43,436 bases of DNA, from positions 1 to 43,436 of IMG/VR virus record IMGVR_UViG_3300025616_000002. One strand, written 5' to 3'. The stretch comes from a virus. The translations under genes were made by a program, and so were the position numbers. Under the pieces are notes generated by a model that had not been told where the DNA came from, did no database searches, and worked only from the letters and a program-made list of their open reading frames with translations. Shown here in pieces: positions 31,758 through 41,581 of this stretch; the stretch's first letter is position 1, and the number at the start of each line of letters is the position of its first letter.

Positions 31758-31808
31758 AAAACCCCGTTGTAAGTAAGTAACTTAGTTACCTATCTACTTC
31801 GGGGTTTT
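31758..31808. terminator. Bidirectional terminator between converging blocks
   Basis: AAAACCCCG (31758-31766) pairs with CGGGGTTTT (31800-31808); the 33-base loop holds a smaller GTAAC/GTTAC stem. T-runs follow the stem on the plus strand (to 31810) and on the minus strand (TTTTCTTTTAT). It separates the zinc-ribbon gene from the endolysin gene, stopping both transcription blocks. Confidence 0.88.
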
Positions 31809-31831
31809 TTATTATCTAACTTATAACAACA

Positions 31832-32371
31832 CTATACTGGTAACTTATACAATGCTGGGTCAATCTCACCAGTGAATGTACTATCTACTTTAATACCACG
31901 TATAGTACTAGAGTTCTTACATAACTGAAAGTGCATACCATCTGGTACTAACCAATCCCCGCCCCAATCAAACCCAGCATCTTTAAAGCATTGTACCACC
32001 TTACTGTTTAACATAGGTACTTTACCAAACTGGTTAGTACTAGCATTAATATCAACAGCTAATCCCCAGCTATGTAGACTAGCGGAGCTGCCTCCCTTCT
32101 TAGCACGTATACAGAAACACCCATCCCAGCTATGTATCTCATTAACTAAGTTCATAGCTACTATGTTACTAAGAGCCATAATTAAGTGTGGAGCTAAATC
32201 TATGTTACAGTATACTTTCTTAGGAAGTTTACCAACAGCTAGTTGAGGTGCTATAGTAACTACTGCCATATGAGATTCATTCTTAGGTTCGCCGTATCTC
32301 TTAGTACATTCAAAGCTAGTAAGTAACTCATGAGCTGGTGCTATCTTAGTTCCATTAGTACTTGCAGACAT
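31832..32371 (-). CDS. Endolysin, M15-type D,D- or L,D-peptidase
   Basis: A 179-residue protein with the M15 zinc-peptidase motifs: SLHSWGLAVDIN (H100, D107) and DGMHFQL (D144, H147), with WGGDW before the latter. It would cut the peptide cross-links of peptidoglycan at the end of infection. No signal peptide or membrane helix is present, so it depends on the holin for release. Its ATG overlaps the stop of the holin gene by one base (TAATG). It is the last gene of the late operon. Confidence 0.88.
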   Translation of the reverse strand: MSASTNGTKIAPAHELLTSFECTKRYGEPKNESHMAVVTIAPQLAVGKLPKKVYCNIDLAPHLIMALSNIVAMNLVNEIHSWDGCFCIRAKKGGSSASLHSWGLAVDINASTNQFGKVPMLNSKVVQCFKDAGFDWGGDWLVPDGMHFQLCKNSSTIRGIKVDSTFTGEIDPALYKLPV

Positions 32372-32826
32372 TACTTAACTCCTTTACTGGTACTGGTACT
32401 GGTACTAGTACTGGTTACTATTTTCTTAGTATCAGTACCACGTACTTTATCAAATGAACGCATACCACCTATGCCAAGTAAAGCTGTAAGTACTGTTGTT
32501 GCCATATCATTACTTAGTGGAGGTAACGGCGGTAGTCCAAAGCATACTGCTATCCAACTAAGTAATGACGTGCCGAAGCTTCCATAAGCAAGGGCTATTA
32601 CGCCAACCCACATAGCTGCAGGTCTAGCACCAGCTACCAGTAATGAAGAATGTTTAGCTTCCTCTGTGTTAGCAGTTATTTGTGCAAGTTGTAAGTTATA
32701 ATCATTACTAATAAGGCTAGCAGCTTTAGCTAACTTACCTTGTAACTCCGTATTAGCATCAGGGAATATCTTATCTAAACTGGTCTTAACTAAGTCAAAG
32801 CCAGCAGTAAATGGGTCAAGCGACAT
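32371..32826 (-). CDS. Holin (GTA_holin_3TM-like)
   Basis: A 151-residue protein. Residues about 65-125 hold the conserved block RPAAMWVGVIALAY, a hydrophobic stretch through LLSWIAVCFGL, and a further helix ending LLGIGGMRSFDKVRG, matching the 3-TM holins named from gene transfer agents. It would make the membrane lesion for endolysin release. I place the start at ATG 32826, 8 bases after GGAG; an upstream TTG at 32853 has no such site. The C-terminus is a Ser/Thr repeat (TSTSTSTSTS) encoded by a 6-bp GGTACT-type tandem repeat. It is coupled to the endolysin through TAATG. Confidence 0.85.
   Translation of the reverse strand: MSLDPFTAGFDLVKTSLDKIFPDANTELQGKLAKAASLISNDYNLQLAQITANTEEAKHSSLLVAGARPAAMWVGVIALAYGSFGTSLLSWIAVCFGLPPLPPLSNDMATTVLTALLGIGGMRSFDKVRGTDTKKIVTSTSTSTSTSKGVK
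32385..32415. repeat. 6-bp tandem repeat in the holin C-terminus
   Basis: TACTGG is repeated in tandem about five times with one variant unit. It encodes the alternating Thr-Ser tail of the holin on the minus strand. Copy-number change by slippage would lengthen or shorten the tail by two residues per unit without a frameshift. Confidence 0.75.
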
Positions 32827-32900
32827 ATTAGTATCTCCAAAAATTAGTATCAAGGTTATGGTTATTGGCAGCGTCCTTGCTACCCTAGCATATTATTTTA

Positions 32901-34511
32901 CTATAGTACAAACCACTCATTAGCAACTAAGTTATACTTAAAAGACTTAGATGTATTAGCTGCAAGTGTACCTCCTACCCAGGTAGTAGCCCCTCCGACT
33001 AATGTATTTATAGGTGAGGGCTGGGCATTAACAGTAAATGCTGTTACTGCTGCTCTAGTAGTATAAGTAAATACCTGTCCGTTATAAGGGCAGGGAGGTA
33101 AGGTTAGTAATACTGCTGCTTGAGTAGTAGCAAAAAGGTTATTAACAAAGTTATAACCTAGGAAAGTCATAACATTTCCAGCTAATAGCCAATTTCCTCC
33201 CCAATCATTAGTAACATCAGCTGTTCTACTAACAGGACTAGTTGAAGTAACAGCTAAAGTAGTTGTAGTAACATTAGAACCTCTGGATATAATAGTATTA
33301 TTACTAACAGTAGTATTTAACTTACTAGGAAATGCATCAGAATTACTTGCTACTATATTAACTCTGCACTTACTATCTATAAATAAGGCTTTACCTTTAA
33401 GTGTAGTCTCTACATAGAAACCTTCTTTTGTAGCTATGATACTATTGGCATTAGCTTCCTGAGTGTTAGGTATGGTTAACCAACTAATACCATCAATACT
33501 TACATTAACTCCAGTACTGCCAACGTAAGCAAAATAGTTATCATTAGATACTATAGTAGTTTCTGTTATAGCAGCTAAAGCTACATCCAAAGAAATAGAT
33601 TTAAAGCTAGAAGTATCTAAAGTTAAAGTACTATTTGACGTAAAAGTATCTCTGTACTTAGTTACATAAAAGCCAGCATTAACATCTGATATGATAACGT
33701 ACTGCTTAGTAAAAGTTGCATACACTGAGGCAGATAATACTACTGTAGGAATACTCACGTTAGACCAAGTTATTGTTGTGTAAGTATTTCCTTGTATTAC
33801 CTGCAAATTAGAACCTGCTCCAGGTTTCCAAGCTAAAGCAAAAATATCACGGTTATTAATAGCATCTCCGTTAAAACTTTGAGGGGCTGTTATATACCAA
33901 CTAGCTCTGGACATCAAACCAACACTCTGCGCTGTAGGTGTTAAACTAGCTAAATCAATAACATACATACCAGTAGAACTAGCGCTTGGTATAAGAGCAG
34001 CTATGTTAGAGCTAATCATAATAGGAGGTTTAACAGAAACACTAAAAGATACTACTGGATTCCAAATAGCATAAGCTTCAGTGGGTAAAGCATAATACAT
34101 AGCGAAAGGACTAATAACAGCCGTAGCTAATATTACAAACCCATCTGTTACATAGTTATAATTACCCACAGTTGGTGGCGATATTTTAAAGTAGTGAAGT
34201 GCATCATTAGTTACTATTAAAGTTCCTGTTGTATTATACCAACCAACTAAACTACTATAATAAAAATAACCTTGTCTTAAGAAAGGAGTCATTTGTAGAT
34301 TATAGTTAATGTTAAATGCTAGACTTGCCATCTTAATAGGATAACTAGTACAGTCAAAAGTGCCAGCAACTAAAGAAGTAGTAACTACTGACTGTCCAAG
34401 TGTAGCATCATAACTAACCTCAGTAGGTACGAATTTACATCCATCCCAATAGTTAAGTACACCATCTAATATTATGTATCGTTTAATGCTGTCATCATAG
34501 TAAGGTATCAT
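32901..34511 (-). CDS. Tail fibre / receptor-binding protein (putative)
   Basis: A 536-residue, beta-rich protein with many Thr, Ser, Asn and Tyr and no clear catalytic motif. The N-terminus is Tyr-rich (MIPYYDDSIKRYIILDGVLN). The last 110 residues (TNDWGGNWLLAGNVMTFLGY, and LVANEWFVL at the end) form a separate beta-rich section typical of C-terminal receptor-binding regions. It starts in a 4-base ATGA overlap with the large virion protein and precedes the lysis genes, where podoviruses often place their fibre or spike. Host-binding is inference from composition and place. Confidence 0.65.
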   Translation of the reverse strand: MIPYYDDSIKRYIILDGVLNYWDGCKFVPTEVSYDATLGQSVVTTSLVAGTFDCTSYPIKMASLAFNINYNLQMTPFLRQGYFYYSSLVGWYNTTGTLIVTNDALHYFKISPPTVGNYNYVTDGFVILATAVISPFAMYYALPTEAYAIWNPVVSFSVSVKPPIMISSNIAALIPSASSTGMYVIDLASLTPTAQSVGLMSRASWYITAPQSFNGDAINNRDIFALAWKPGAGSNLQVIQGNTYTTITWSNVSIPTVVLSASVYATFTKQYVIISDVNAGFYVTKYRDTFTSNSTLTLDTSSFKSISLDVALAAITETTIVSNDNYFAYVGSTGVNVSIDGISWLTIPNTQEANANSIIATKEGFYVETTLKGKALFIDSKCRVNIVASNSDAFPSKLNTTVSNNTIISRGSNVTTTTLAVTSTSPVSRTADVTNDWGGNWLLAGNVMTFLGYNFVNNLFATTQAAVLLTLPPCPYNGQVFTYTTRAAVTAFTVNAQPSPINTLVGGATTWVGGTLAANTSKSFKYNLVANEWFVL

Positions 34512-37500
34512 TTGTTAGTTCCTGTTATTGTTGGTTCTGCTGGAGTGTTAGTAAAATCTTTCATTCTAGCTCCGCCTAATAGTTCTTGCATACCTTGTGA
34601 GTAAGGTGATTTTAACTTGTCAGCTAAAGCATTAGCTTGAGCCGTATTAGCAGACTTATAAGCTTTCATTATAAACTTGTTAAAGTTCTTCTGGTCACCA
34701 CCAGCTTTAACATAACCATCTAAGAAGTTATCCATTTGGTCTTTACCTGGCATATGATTACCAACCATAGTACTTTTAACTGTTTCACTAAGCTCTTTAC
34801 GTATACGAGTATCTCTTGATTGGTAAGCAGTAGACCTATAAGCTAAGTCAAGAGCTAAGGCTTCATCTAATGGTTTACCTCCAGCTATGCGCCCAAGAGT
34901 TACTAAGCTAAGCATATCATTACTTGCACTTAGTTCACCAGAGTTCTTAGTAGTAAAAGCTCTATGCGCAGAGTTAGTGAAACCTTCCAGCGTTGCTGCT
35001 AACCCAGATAGTGGGCGGTTAATACCATTATGTTCTAAGCCTTGAAGTAACGTAGTCCAACTTGCTCCACCATCATTAAGCTTATTAAATACTTCCTTAA
35101 GGTTACCAAAGAACTTAGTACTAGCACTTACTATTGGAATATCAGCAAAGCTAGTAGGTAGTATGGTAAGATTCCTTGGGTTAATATCTCCACGAGAGTA
35201 TAAGTTAACCTTTAGGTCAGGGTGGAATAAACCTAAGGCGCTTGAACCTGCACCATACATAACCCACTCAGCTGCTTCCTTATTAACAGAGCCATACAGC
35301 GCAGAGTACAAGTCTTTATTATGCTTATTACCTTCTGCTTGTCCAACTAAGTACTGGTTAACAGCATGAAAAGCTGGTAGTCCATTCATACCATAGATAG
35401 TACCTTGTAGTCCCATAGCTAATGCTACTGATTTATTACTTCCTTCAGCTAAATGACGTAACATCTGTTGAGCAAAGTTTATTTGGTAAGTTTGAAATAA
35501 ACCTACTGCTTGACCTATCGGGCCTTGAAACATAAGTGGGCGTTGCGAAGCTAAGTAGTTACCGTTGACTCTATTAACAGCAGCTCCTATGTAACTATCT
35601 GCAAGGTTAGCATCTAATAAGCCATTATCGGAAGCTAACGTAGTAAGTTTTCTCATAACTCTAGCAGTAATAAAGCGTGTATACTCTTCAGCAAGTTGGT
35701 TACCCGTATACTTAGCGGTCTTATCTAAGAAAGCCATAGTCTTATCATAGCCTTTGTTGGTTATATCTAACAACTGTGAGCCAGTCTCTCTACCAGTAAT
35801 AGTAAAAGCCTCATTAACAGCATGGTACTCAACAGTATGTCTAGTAGTAAAACCTGCTTGGGCTTCTTTTAACCTAGCAGCTTCATCAAACCAATCTTTA
35901 TGTGCATCAGCTATAAGTTTCTGTACAGTAAAAATAGGGTCGTTAGTACCAGGAACTTTAAGATGTGTAAGTCCTGCAAGTTCGCCAACTATACTTGAGT
36001 TACCTTTAGATATAGCATTAGCTATTGAGTGTATTTCAGAACCTCCAAGTATACTCATACTAATAAGGTTATTAGCTGCCTGTAGTACATCAGGCTTAAG
36101 CATTACACTTGCCATAAGTGCATTAGACCGTTGTACAAAGTTAGTTAATGCGCCCTTACCTGCAGTGTGGTTAGCATAAGCGTGAAGTGCTGCATTGTAA
36201 TAACCTGTATTAATACCAGCTTCTTGAAATACCCTGTTAATTTCATCTAAATCAGCTGGGTTCTTTGACGCTCTTATACTATTAGTTAGCGTGTTCCAGA
36301 TACTACTAACATGGTCATCCAAAAAGTTGTTCATAGTAGTCCAATTACTAGCATCAACTGAGTTAGATTTATCAAGCATAGTACGTATCAGTTGTTGATA
36401 AGGGTCATGAGCTACAGCATTTTGCGCACTACTTGATATACTACTACGGCCTACATCACTAGTACTAAGACGTGTATAGTTGTTACTAAGTTTTCTTAGT
36501 TCTGCTATCTCTTTAGCGTATCTAGTACTTACAGCTTCTCGTACCAGTTGACGTTCTTTCTCTAAGTGCCAGCCTTCTAAACCATCTACTAACTTGTTTG
36601 CATCTGTAACTGGAAAGTAAGGCGTACTGATACCTTTATTAAATAAGGCTGAATCTATATAAGTTTCATGTAGTGTAAGGTCATGTTGGTAATCACCGTA
36701 AGCCTTATGGAAGTCTTCAGAGTCTTTCTTAGTTATAACTCTAAACCTTCCTGTTTCAACTTGACTTACTAGCTTATCAAGCATAACATCAGTAGCTGCA
36801 TGTATCATCTTAACGTGGCCAGTACTTGTTATATCTTTGTCAATAACAAAGGCTACTTTAGGATATAACTTAGGGTCTACTGGTGGCACATATATAGTAT
36901 TAGGGTCTTTTAAATCTTGTAATCCTTGTACTGAGCGTATTCTTTTTAAGTGACCTATACGCTCACCATTAAGTTCTACGTGTGCGGCAAAGAAGTCACG
37001 TACTATAGGTGAAATAATAGGAATACTTGCAGGTGCATCAGGGTCAGTAGGTACATAAGCCTGTGGTTGTCTAACTCCCTTAGTTCCTGCAGCTTGAGCT
37101 TCTTGGTATGCTGCTGCCGCTTCTTCTTCTACTTTGACTCCTCGTAATACTATTGAGTTACCATCAGTGCTAAGTACATACCGCTCAGGCGTGTTCTGTA
37201 TTCTATTAAGAGTTGTACTTAGTTCTAACGCTGCGCCTTGATTGTTTCTAAGTTGTGAAAATATTGGCGTAAGTTTCTCAGTAGCTTTGTTAATACGAGC
37301 AGTAATAACATTGTGAGTAACTTGTCCTAACCTACCCATGTGTGCATCTATCTGACCGTAGATACCATTACTAAAGCTATATCTTCCTCCACCGTTTTGT
37401 CTACTACTAGCAGACAATGTAATCTTATCAGGTAAGTCAAAAAAGTATTGGTCATGCTCAGCAAAGAGTCCAGCTGTAGCTATCTTAGTTGCAAGTGTAT

Positions 37501-39691
37501 TAGCAACTTGTAGTTGTTTGATTGCTGCCATACCTTTAAGTACGTTGCCAGTTACATCCGTAATAGGCGTATCATCATAAAGTAACTTAACATGTTGAGG
37601 TTCAAGTAATACATCATAAGGATGCTTAGCAGTCTGGTAACCTAAACCTGACATTTTATCATTATACGTCTTAGCATGGAACTGGTTAGCAAGAACATCA
37701 TCTTCAATGTTAGTAGCAAATTTAGTTTTTTCAAGATAACCTACAGTTACATTAAGCCTTCTAGCTATCTCACCATTAGTAATAAGTCCAAGTACGTGTT
37801 TACCATCTACCTTAGCACCAGTAGGAACCTGTAAGGTACGTAGTTCATCAGCCAAAGCTGCCTTGCGCTCTATAATATGACTAAGTAAATCTTCTCGGCT
37901 ACGCATGAAAGTAGCAGAGCCATCTTTATCCATAAGTATATGAGTAAAATCCGCAGGTGCAGTATTAGCAGATTCCATATAAGCTTTTTCTAGTGCAGGT
38001 AAATCATTAGTATACAGTGTTGCATTATCAGGTAACTTATCACTATGGTACGCGTGTAAGTATCTTGCCTCAGCTTCTTCTTGAGTAACTGCGCCTACAT
38101 CCCAGAACTTATTACTATCCTTACCTAGTCCGTAGCGTACAGGTATAAACTTACTCTCACCAAAGCGTATGCCTTCAGGAGTTACAGTAACCTTTTGTCC
38201 AAACTTAATAAGCTTATCAACTACTCCTAAGGCACGAGGTACTAAGTCTTCAAGTATGTTACCACCAACAGGCATTTCACCAAATACTTTTAAGTACCTA
38301 GTGTTAGTATTTCTAACTCGTTCTACTTCAGCAGGAGTTGTTTTAGGGCTTAGTAACCTACTACCTATCTGCTCTACTTCAGCTTCTAACTTACCTACTG
38401 TATGAATGTTGCCTACTTCTCGTAAGCCAAGCATAGCGTCACCAACCTGTCTTGTATCAGCCATACCTAGTACTTCGTTAGCAACCTTGTTACCAACAAC
38501 ATCATCACCATTAGACATAGCTCTGCTGTTATTACGTACATCGTTAGCTATACCTGCACGCTTAGCTTCACCAGCTTGTTGTGGCCTGTTGCCGTAAGCA
38601 GTTACTTGTTCCGGAGTAGGTTCAGGTATGTTGAATCTATCTTCCATAGCCATAATGTTTTTATCACTATGGTTAGCTCCATTACCTAAATCATTTCTAT
38701 GAGTAAATGGCATTAGTTCAATATCACTAGCTTCGCGGGATTTCTTTAACATACTTGATGATTTAACAGCAGTAGTTACAGCACCTACAGCTCCCATAAA
38801 CATAGCACCATGTAAGATGTTCCAACCTAAATCCTCTACGTCCATATCATCTAATATAGGAGATTTAAACATAGTTGCTGCTATAGCTGTTTCAAAGATA
38901 GCTCCTTGTATTGCGTGTTCTCCAATACCTGCTGCTACCGACCTGATAGAGTTAGTATTTATGTAACTGAAAGCCGCAGAGCTAGAGTTAATCTCAGCCT
39001 CAGCTGCTGCTAAGAACCTTCCTTGAGTAGGTATAAGTAAACCTGTTGCCTCACTCATGCCAGCACCCATGTAACCACCCTTAGCCATAGTCAGTGCTTT
39101 AGTGCTCCAGTTATAGGCTTTCAGCGCAGCAGTACCAGGTATTAATGAAGTAGCTACAAACCCTGCTATATCACTTGACTGCTTGTTATCAGCATAGTAT
39201 TTACCTAAGTCACTATCTAGTGATTCCATAAACTGTTGAGTATCATTCTGAGCTATATCTATACCTCCCCAATTAGCTATAGCAGCCGCTGTATTATAGA
39301 AGCTATTAGCTCCAGAAGCTAAGGAAGCCTGTACGAAGTGTCCATCTGTAAGTCCACTAATAGCCCCAACTACTCCACCTACTACAGCACCTGGAAGTCC
39401 CAAAGCTATGCCGCCAATAGCTCCACCAACAGCTCCACCAACAGTAGCTTTAGCTCCATCTATATAAGGGTCAATTATGCTTTGTTTAAAATGGTCTATT
39501 AATGACGTATCACCTGTAGCCGCTATCTGGTGGTTGTTGGCTTGTACTAAGTAACTAGGTAAGTTATCATAAGCGCTACCAGACTCAGCTACAGTCTCTG
39601 GAGTTAGTACTGTAGATTTACGGTTACTTGTAGGTAATGTTGGGTCTTCTATGTTAGGTTCTATATTCTGGTTATTAGTATCAGTACTCAT
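34508..39691 (-). CDS. Giant internal virion / DNA-ejection protein (1727 aa)
   Basis: A 1727-residue protein, 12% of the genome. Residues 1-60 look disordered. Residues 84-113 are a glycine zipper (AVGGAIGGIALGLP and GAVVGGVVGAISG), a motif of membrane-inserting pores. The rest is mostly helical; about 1190-1290 (VMLKPDVLQAANNLISMSIL) and 1390-1480 (GPIGQAVGLFQTYQINFAQQ) recall conserved segments of large podovirus internal virion proteins. Such proteins leave the head first and build a channel across the envelope. I saw no clear lysozyme motif. It overlaps the genes on both sides. Confidence 0.75.
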   Translation of the reverse strand: MSTDTNNQNIEPNIEDPTLPTSNRKSTVLTPETVAESGSAYDNLPSYLVQANNHQIAATGDTSLIDHFKQSIIDPYIDGAKATVGGAVGGAIGGIALGLPGAVVGGVVGAISGLTDGHFVQASLASGANSFYNTAAAIANWGGIDIAQNDTQQFMESLDSDLGKYYADNKQSSDIAGFVATSLIPGTAALKAYNWSTKALTMAKGGYMGAGMSEATGLLIPTQGRFLAAAEAEINSSSAAFSYINTNSIRSVAAGIGEHAIQGAIFETAIAATMFKSPILDDMDVEDLGWNILHGAMFMGAVGAVTTAVKSSSMLKKSREASDIELMPFTHRNDLGNGANHSDKNIMAMEDRFNIPEPTPEQVTAYGNRPQQAGEAKRAGIANDVRNNSRAMSNGDDVVGNKVANEVLGMADTRQVGDAMLGLREVGNIHTVGKLEAEVEQIGSRLLSPKTTPAEVERVRNTNTRYLKVFGEMPVGGNILEDLVPRALGVVDKLIKFGQKVTVTPEGIRFGESKFIPVRYGLGKDSNKFWDVGAVTQEEAEARYLHAYHSDKLPDNATLYTNDLPALEKAYMESANTAPADFTHILMDKDGSATFMRSREDLLSHIIERKAALADELRTLQVPTGAKVDGKHVLGLITNGEIARRLNVTVGYLEKTKFATNIEDDVLANQFHAKTYNDKMSGLGYQTAKHPYDVLLEPQHVKLLYDDTPITDVTGNVLKGMAAIKQLQVANTLATKIATAGLFAEHDQYFFDLPDKITLSASSRQNGGGRYSFSNGIYGQIDAHMGRLGQVTHNVITARINKATEKLTPIFSQLRNNQGAALELSTTLNRIQNTPERYVLSTDGNSIVLRGVKVEEEAAAAYQEAQAAGTKGVRQPQAYVPTDPDAPASIPIISPIVRDFFAAHVELNGERIGHLKRIRSVQGLQDLKDPNTIYVPPVDPKLYPKVAFVIDKDITSTGHVKMIHAATDVMLDKLVSQVETGRFRVITKKDSEDFHKAYGDYQHDLTLHETYIDSALFNKGISTPYFPVTDANKLVDGLEGWHLEKERQLVREAVSTRYAKEIAELRKLSNNYTRLSTSDVGRSSISSSAQNAVAHDPYQQLIRTMLDKSNSVDASNWTTMNNFLDDHVSSIWNTLTNSIRASKNPADLDEINRVFQEAGINTGYYNAALHAYANHTAGKGALTNFVQRSNALMASVMLKPDVLQAANNLISMSILGGSEIHSIANAISKGNSSIVGELAGLTHLKVPGTNDPIFTVQKLIADAHKDWFDEAARLKEAQAGFTTRHTVEYHAVNEAFTITGRETGSQLLDITNKGYDKTMAFLDKTAKYTGNQLAEEYTRFITARVMRKLTTLASDNGLLDANLADSYIGAAVNRVNGNYLASQRPLMFQGPIGQAVGLFQTYQINFAQQMLRHLAEGSNKSVALAMGLQGTIYGMNGLPAFHAVNQYLVGQAEGNKHNKDLYSALYGSVNKEAAEWVMYGAGSSALGLFHPDLKVNLYSRGDINPRNLTILPTSFADIPIVSASTKFFGNLKEVFNKLNDGGASWTTLLQGLEHNGINRPLSGLAATLEGFTNSAHRAFTTKNSGELSASNDMLSLVTLGRIAGGKPLDEALALDLAYRSTAYQSRDTRIRKELSETVKSTMVGNHMPGKDQMDNFLDGYVKAGGDQKNFNKFIMKAYKSANTAQANALADKLKSPYSQGMQELLGGARMKDFTNTPAEPTITGTNK

Positions 39692-41544
39692 TAGTTAGTT
39701 CCTCCAAATTGGTTACGCGTACCTTTAACAGGTACTGGCATAGTAGCAGGGTCATCAGTAGCAGGGTCATTAATATTAGCTGTACCCATAGTCTCTGGGT
39801 TCTTTGGTGGTATCTTAGGGTTAAGTAAGTCATCAAACCCAAATACCTTACCAGTTGCATGTTTGTAATCTTGTATACCTGAAGCAAAGCGTTGAGTAAG
39901 TAACCATGTGTTAAACGTAGCTTCTGACTTAGCTATATTAATTGGAGCTATAATTCGTTCTGGCTCAAGTGCCTTAGTTAATAACTTTTGAAAAAACCAA
40001 GGTCTACTGGATGGTACCATCATGTAAGTAGTTTGTGGTAATAAGCCCATAGTATCGTACTTTTTCTGCACGTTATTAGTGGCTATACCGGCTTGGATAA
40101 ACTGATACATTTCTTTATAAGCTAGAGCTTTATCTTTAATAGCACCTGTAGTATAAGCGGCTTCTATCTGATGCACCATAGCTTCAGCTTCAAAGTTAGG
40201 GTTATTAGTTTCTATCTGTGTTTTAAGGAAACCTCTATATAGCGAAGTGTTCATTAAAGTTGGATTTTGTTTAAGTATGTTATTAATAGAACCTAAACCA
40301 TACACAGAATTAGGGGCTTCAGGATTACGCATACCTTCCAGAGACTTGTCATTAACTCCTGTATTAATTAGTTCACGCACTCTACTATCATAAGCTTCGC
40401 CATGTAAAGCATTAAGTTCTTTAGCATTAAGTAACTTAACATCCTTAGCTACATCCCTAATAAGAGTTACAACTTCTTGCCTAGGAGTTCCACGATAGTC
40501 TAAGTTATAAGTTTCAATTGTGTGCAAAGATTCAGAAGGAGTAGAGCCAATAGTACCTGTATTTCCCATAGCAAAAGCCTTAGCAAACTTAGCTTGCATT
40601 ACAGTGTTATTACCAAGTTGCTCAAAAGTTTGTTGGTTAATAGTTCCTTCGCCCATATCAGTTAAACCATTATTTACCGCCTTTAACATAGTAGCTTTTT
40701 CTTCTACTGCTACCTTATCTTTAGCTAAGTTATAATCTTGTAACATCGCATCATGGTTATATCTTTCACGCGCTAAAGTATTGCTAGTATCAGTCTGGTC
40801 TAAACCTCTCTTAGTATTAGCGTTCTGTATAATGTCTTGAGCTTTCTTTTGAGCAAACGCTTGTTGTTGCATCTCTAATGACTTAGCATTATAGTGTTGA
40901 GCAACTATATTAGTATAACCTTCTTTAAGTAACGCTTGGTTTTTAATATCAGTCTCAGAAGCGTTAGCCCGTAAACCTGCAACTACCGCATTTGCTGTTT
41001 GAGCTTTAACTTCCAATGAAGCTGCAAGAGTTTCTTTATCTATAGTCTTAGTCATGATAGAGTTAGTATTAGCTAACGAAGTCATGTTAGCACTAATATC
41101 ATCAATAGCAGCACCTGATTCCTTAGCTGCTGCTAAGTGGTCATTGTGACTTTGTATTTCATCATTGATAGTAAACTGTGCCTGTAACCATTCTAGTGGC
41201 GAATCAGAGAACTTAAGACTATCCATGTGCTCTATAACTTGTTGCTGTTTAAGCATCTCTTGAGTGTGATGTTGCTTACTCTGAGTAAGTTGAGCTATAA
41301 GATAGTTAGCTTTACTTGGGTCTGCCCCAAGGTCTGCACCTTGTATCTTTGTACGGTTGTTAGCTTCCATTGCATCAGCACCTTGCTGAGCATCTATTAC
41401 TTTTTGTGCAGTGTTAGCTTGTTCTTGTGCAGCTATCTGAGCACTTGTAGCTTTAGTTTGTTCGCTATTTTTAGCTTCTATGCTAGCATTAATAGAAGCT
41501 AGTTTTTCCATTGTACTACGTAAAGCTTCTGCTGTCATTGCCAT
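39691..41544 (-). CDS. Coiled-coil internal virion protein (617 aa)
   Basis: A 617-residue protein. Residues 1-110 and 130-310 are Gln/Ala/Asn-rich helices with coiled-coil character (STMEKLASINASIEAKNSEQ; YNAKSLEMQQQAFAQKKAQD). Residues 330-560 are a more globular helical part, and the last 50 residues are Pro/Asn/Asp-rich. This matches T7 gp15-like or P22 gp20-like ejection proteins by composition and by position directly before the giant internal protein, with which it shares one base (TAATG). AGGATACTAAC precedes the ATG. Family not confirmed. Confidence 0.72.
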   Translation of the reverse strand: MAMTAEALRSTMEKLASINASIEAKNSEQTKATSAQIAAQEQANTAQKVIDAQQGADAMEANNRTKIQGADLGADPSKANYLIAQLTQSKQHHTQEMLKQQQVIEHMDSLKFSDSPLEWLQAQFTINDEIQSHNDHLAAAKESGAAIDDISANMTSLANTNSIMTKTIDKETLAASLEVKAQTANAVVAGLRANASETDIKNQALLKEGYTNIVAQHYNAKSLEMQQQAFAQKKAQDIIQNANTKRGLDQTDTSNTLARERYNHDAMLQDYNLAKDKVAVEEKATMLKAVNNGLTDMGEGTINQQTFEQLGNNTVMQAKFAKAFAMGNTGTIGSTPSESLHTIETYNLDYRGTPRQEVVTLIRDVAKDVKLLNAKELNALHGEAYDSRVRELINTGVNDKSLEGMRNPEAPNSVYGLGSINNILKQNPTLMNTSLYRGFLKTQIETNNPNFEAEAMVHQIEAAYTTGAIKDKALAYKEMYQFIQAGIATNNVQKKYDTMGLLPQTTYMMVPSSRPWFFQKLLTKALEPERIIAPINIAKSEATFNTWLLTQRFASGIQDYKHATGKVFGFDDLLNPKIPPKNPETMGTANINDPATDDPATMPVPVKGTRNQFGGTN

Positions 41545-41581
41545 GTTAGTATCCTGTTTATTAAATTGTTAAGTTGATATG

